Shown here one piece after another: positions 13,101 through 19,100 of a stretch of 64,000 nt of DNA. The notes beneath the pieces were generated by a model. The model was not told the origin of the DNA, did not search any database, and saw only the letters and a program-made list of their open reading frames with translations. Source of the DNA: Marthasterias glacialis. Its lineage: Eukaryota > Echinodermata > Asteroidea > Forcipulatida > Asteriidae. Numbering within the stretch: position 1 is the stretch's first letter; each line of letters opens with the position of its first letter. The stretch spans positions 8,606,129-8,670,128 of the forward strand of contig OU452228.1 in the NCBI GenBank assembly GCA_911728455.2, given 5' to 3'. Both the position numbers and the translations under genes were made by a program.

Positions 13101-16100
13101 CATGCCCGTCCCTTCGTGAAAACATTGACGATATGTGATCCATGCGTTCGGTTGACAGATAAGACAATCCTTGTTGACTTTATTCTTCACCAAAAGACAT
13201 CTTTTTATTGTAATGTCCACAGAGCTACAGATGGTTCTCAATTTATGGATCTTTACAGGCAACTTGGGTTTTGGCTTTGAGTTACGTTGGGTGTTTTAAC
13301 TTGTCTAGGCAGCCAAGAGCAAGTTTTAGTGTGCACATTTGGTCGAACTGTGGTTGACCACTGACTAGCAATGCACATGCGCAATGACGTATACACTTAG
13401 AACGACCCTTTAGGTAGGCTATAACTCTATGAGTTTAAACACAATTCTTTGTCGGCACTGATATGTGCACTTCCACGACTTTGCGCCACTATCTGCAGCA
13501 GCGTCACTGGTTCCCTTCTGTGCTTCAGACAGGTTGGCTACCGGGACCAGGGAAGAAACCAAGGTCCTGAGGCTGGTTCCAAATGGTTGACCATAGCAGT
13601 CAACTAATGGTCGGCCAGCCTGGGTTCGGGTAAAGATGGTCGACCTTTAGTTAACCATATTGCGCACTCGAACTTGCTCCAAGTGGTTCACTAACCAATT
13701 ATGCAAGAAATTTGATAAAACTCACACGTGCCACACTCATGGAATTTATGCATACAATAGTTGTGAAATAAAAAAGTGATTGCCCTTGCCCGTAAAAATG
13801 GCAGACTTTGCACTGTGTGACGTCAAGTGGGAACTATCTACACTGTATATATTCGTTTTGGCGATTTCATAAACAACAGTGACTTATGGTTTTCCAAGGG
13901 CTTCTTTTACCTGTACCCTTGTTCATGCCAACTTGGGAAAATTCAAATGTTTGTTACGTATACTAAATGACACTAGGTACTTTATGTAATGTTTGGTAGA
14001 GCCCTTCGGTTCCGTTGGGGGCTACAGTCTTATCTCCTCAGACTTCCACTTCAGGGAATAATTGCGTTTAACTTTAAGTTGATACGTTTTGTTTGTTGCT
14101 GCGGATGTTTTTTTATATGTACTAACAAGGCAAGGTGCATTTGTGTGCATGTTGTTTAACTGTGGAGGTCCGGTAGATGACCTGCAATTGGGTGAGGTGA
14201 CCCGATGCGTTCATTTATAGTGGTGTTGGTTTAGTGTTTTATGTGAGGATGGACATACAGGTAGTCCTTATACATGGTAGGGCAAGGTGCCTTTATTGGT
14301 GTAGCCACAATTTGTGTTGGTGGACTCACAGTTGAGACCTTTAGTTTGTGTCGTGGGACGATGGTAGTCCTAAATATTGATGTCACGTGAGGTTAGTCCA
14401 TGTCTTCAGCTAGTCTGGTATCTGATGATGATGTGTGTCCGAGTATAAAAAAATGGCATTTAATTCCCTTGTTTTATTTTTCGTGTTATGTACAGATGTT
14501 TCATACTGCACACATGAAGGAAGATTTCATTTGGTAAGTTAAATAAATTATTAGGTTGATTAAGACCCTCCTACAGTTAAAATCACAGTGGATGATACTG
14601 AATGGTCAGACAGTAGGAGGGTTGGCTGTGTACTGTGTAGTTCATCTGTCATTTAAAACTACAGTGGATGATATTGAATGGTCAGACAGTAGGAGGGTTG
14701 ACTTTGCATTGTATAGATGCATTCAACACATGATATCACATTGCAGGCTGGCATAGTTTATCTGTCAGTTAAAATCACAGTGGATGATACTGAATGGTCA
14801 GACAGTAGGAGGGTTGGCTGTGTACTGTGTAGTTCATCTGTCATTCAAAACTACAGTGGATGATATTGAATGGTCAGACAGTAGGAGGGTCGAATGTGCT
14901 TTGTATAGATGCATTCAACACATAAACACATTGCAGGCTGGCATAGTTTATCAGTTAAAATCACAGTGGATGATACTGAATGGTCAGACAGTAGGAGGGT
15001 TGGCTGTGTACTGTGTAGTTCATCTGTCATTTAAAACTACAGTGGATGATATTGAATGGTCAGACAGTAGGAGGGTTGACTTTGCATTGTATAGATGCAT
15101 TCAACACATGATATCACATTGCAGGCTGGCATAGTTTATCTGTCAGTTAAAATCACAGTGGATGATACTGAATGGTCAGACAGTAGGAGGGTTGGCTGTG
15201 TACTGTGTAGTTCATCTGTCATTCAAAACTACAGTGGATGATATTGAATGGTCAGACAGTAGGAGGGTCGAATGTGCTTTGTATAGATGCATTCAACACA
15301 TGATATCACATTGCAGGCTGGCATAGTTTATCAGTTAAAATCACAGTGGATGATACTGAATGGTCAGACAGTAGGAGGGTTGGCTGTGTACTGTGTAGTG
15401 TGTCTATCATTCAAAACTACAGTGGATGATATTGAATGGTCAGACAGTAGGAGGGTTGACTTTGCATTGTATAGATGCATTCAACACATGATATCACATT
15501 GCAGGCTGGCATAGTTTATCAGTTAAAATCACAGTGGATGATACTGAATGGTCAGACAGTAGGAGGGTTGGCTGTGTACTGTGTAGTGTGTCTATCATTC
15601 AAAACTACAGTGGATGATATTGAATGGTAAGACAGTAGGAGGGTTAAAACCCCATAGTCACATGGCGACCCTCTCTGTTATTTTTGTAACACCAACGCAC
15701 ATCAGTAGCAGTAGCTGTGGGCCTGTGATTCCATGGCTCAGCATGGAATTCTGCACTTACAATCACCATTTTTCACTTACATGGGTTTTAGTGGAAAATT
15801 TAAGCAAAGAATGCTTGTTTGAGTGAAGTACGCATGCATTCCCCTTGCTAACCTGTGATATAGGCCTGCAGTTATAAGTTAACCATGGATTTGTCTGATA
15901 TAAAGTGTGGATCTTTTGCATAGAAGAGCCGTAACGTTTTGGGCCTAATGTGATTTGTTGGAAGTCTATTCAATTGCATTTTTTGTTCTGCTGCCGTTTC
16001 ATGTACAGGCAGATACTGAGTGGAATTTTGAGTGTTCCACATGCCACTGTGAGCAGGGAAGAGCCGTCTGTGAAGTTATGAAGTGTCCAGAATTGAAGTG

Positions 16101-19100
16101 CAAAGAGGTATGCAGACTCAGATGATACATTTATTGCATGATAAATTAAACTTCATTTTCCTTTTTGTTGTATGGTGGCAAAACTGCTCGGATATTTACA
16201 ATATACCAATACTTAAATTGAAAGACTCATCAGAGGCATGGCCATACATTTATAATTTTTTTTTTTTTTTTGCAAATCAATTTTTATTCATGCTCATTTC
16301 CGATAACAACGGATACATGGTAACTTAGATGCTGCCTTAACGTCCACATAATTAGAATATTACTTTTTTTTTCACCTGAAGGCGATCAGAGCATACTGAT
16401 GAAAAGTTAAGTTGTTAGACCACCAGTTCTTTTCTGAACCACCCCAACTCGTTTTCATCCCACATGGTGTAACTGCAAACCTTACAGGATTGTATCTCCA
16501 CCATGCAAGGTTTCAAATCCTACTCATGTACATGGTGTTACTGCAAACCTTACTAGATTGTATCTCCACCATGCAGAGTTTCAAATCCTACTCATGTACA
16601 TGGTGTAACTGCAAACCTTACAGGATTGTATCTCCACCATGCAAAGTTTCAAATCCTATTCATGTACTTTGCGTTACTGCAAACCTTACTAGATTGTATC
16701 TCCACCATGCAGAGTTTCAAATCCTACTCATGTACATGGTGTTCATGCAAACCTTACTAGATTGTATCTCCACCATGCAAAGTTTCAAATCCAGCTCATG
16801 TACATGGTGTTACTGCAAACCTTACTAGATTGTATCTCCACCATACAAAGTTTCAAATCCTACTCATGTACATGGTGTTACTGCAAACCTTACTAGATTG
16901 TATCTCCACCATACAAAGTTTCAAATCCTACTCATGTACATGGTGTTCATGCAAACCTTACTAGATTGTATCTCCACCATGCAAAGTTTCAAATCCTAGG
17001 ATAAAGGTTATTGATGTTGTCATCATAAAAATACCACTTGTACACAATGATTCTTCCTCAATTGTATTGTTTGTGTGTTCTTTTTAGAATGAATATGAGT
17101 TTGAGGCCCCAGGAGCTTGCTGCCCAAAGTGCCTGCCAGGTAACTGTTGAAAAGCTTCAAGAAAAAAATTATTCTAAAGAAAGAATAACGGCGTCAACTG
17201 GTCAATGAAAACCACAAATTTGTAAATTGAAAATTTGTCTTCTTTCTTCAGAATCCAAGACGTGCTCTGTGTCCATCCGTGGGAAGTATTTAACGTATGA
17301 CGGCAACACATTTGACAACACTGGAAACTGCCGCTATGTCTTAAGTCAAGACTGTGTGGGGAGCCAGTTCAGCATTGAAGTTCAATACGAGGCCAACAAG
17401 AAGAAGTTCTTTCGACGTGCTGTGTTGTTACGGTTGGACTGTGTCGAGGTGGAAGTCAACTACGACGGGATGGTCAAGGTAAGCGTATATTGTGATTTTT
17501 TTTTTTTTGTGCAAAACAAAGTCCTAAAATGTGACTGGCTCTTGCAAAACCTTAAGCTTTAACCAGATTTTCAAAAGTGAGGTTTATTTACTCAATTCAC
17601 CCGACGTCATCACCACAGTAATCGGTTGCACCATTTTGGGAATTGGTTTCCTTGTGTATTGTACTGTTAAGTGAGGATTTTAGGCGATGCATGCTCACAC
17701 GCTCACCGCATCTTGACAACACAATTTTCCTCCCAAAATGGTAGACCGTCGCCTATGGGCAGAGAGTAGCCGCATGTGATGTGAATGCAAGGGCTCTGTA
17801 GTTCAGGTGTGCAATTTTTCAATCGATTGCTGATTTTTTCATTTTTTAGTTTCTCAGCTGTGCCATTGAAAATTGAAAGACACTGTACACAGTCTTGCTG
17901 TGCCTGAAACTTTCTTCTCTCTGTTTTTTACGAACTGAAGTTGCATGCGTGATAGTTTGATTCTCTAGATAATTGTTCGATTCCATATTTCTAAAAATTG
18001 TTTCTGAAATTTACAAATTTTGTTAGTTTATTTGTTAATGTTTAATGCAATAAAATAACCAAAATAACTAATTAATTACTAACCCAAAAAAAAATCTGAT
18101 TGGGAACATCATGGGTCAAGCATCATACCTTAAGCATAAGCCTCTGAAACCTTATTATGTTAATTGAACTTAACACTCATGTTACATCCATGTTAAATTG
18201 ACCCCAGGTTACTGGTGTACCCGTTGAGCTACCATACACTCATGCCGCGCCGATGAACGTCCTGATCACCAAAACCAACACATCCGTAGATGAGAATGGC
18301 ATCACCATCAAGACCAACCGTGGTGTCATCATCCGGTGGTCTAAAAAAAACGACATCGAAGTGTCCGCACCTGGAACATTCAAAGGGAATCTTTGCGGCC
18401 TCTGCGGTAACATGAACGGCAATCGAAAAGACGACCGCACGACGCGACAGTTCCTCCCAAGCCGGTCGGCCATGGAGTTTGCTCACAGCTGGAAGGTGGA
18501 CGGCTACAAGCACTGCTCTGTGGCCAAAATCCGCGGCAGGACTCGCCAGAAATTCGGCGCCATCTCTATTAACAACATTCCGGTCTGCGCCGGGAAGAGT
18601 TTCTACGTTTTGAAGGACGTCAGGAAGAAATGCAGTTTGCTCCGCCAAAGATCATTTCAGGTAGATATGATTTGTCCTGTGGGAAATAATTCCACATGCA
18701 CTTCGGATGGGTTTCGAATCAACAAAAAGTCTCATGTTTCAAAGGCTAAATGGAGAAAGGCTCTGTTAGGAGGGTTGAAACATCAGGTCATTACTACTTA
18801 AAAACCAGTACCAGAATTAGTTTATTATAATGGCAAATTCTTATGAACAAAAAAAGCAATACATAAATGGAAAATGGAATGAATATTATAATGAGTTTCT
18901 GAAATCCTCAATGAACTTTTTGTTATGTTTGTGACAAATATTTCAGCCTCAATCAATAGAAATATTGTGTGACAATGGAAGGCTGTATAATTGTCACTTT
19001 ATTGTTTGTCAACATGGTTATGGTTTTGTCAACAGGAAATACTGCTGTTCATATTCTTGTTTTGTTTGCATAGTGTTAACCAGAGGGGTGTTGAAGCAGA

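Noticed and set aside
14556..15514. Repeated open frames with a protein-like period
   Set aside because: The minisatellite period is often a multiple of three (186, 192), but the 188-base units break the frame, and there is no splice context or domain.
16412..16828. 138-codon open frame
   Set aside because: Lies entirely in the 68-base minisatellite; repeated content only.
18229..18648. Antisense open frames of up to 139 codons
   Set aside because: They lie opposite the GC-rich VWD/C8 exon, whose sense frame carries diagnostic motifs; they are shadows.
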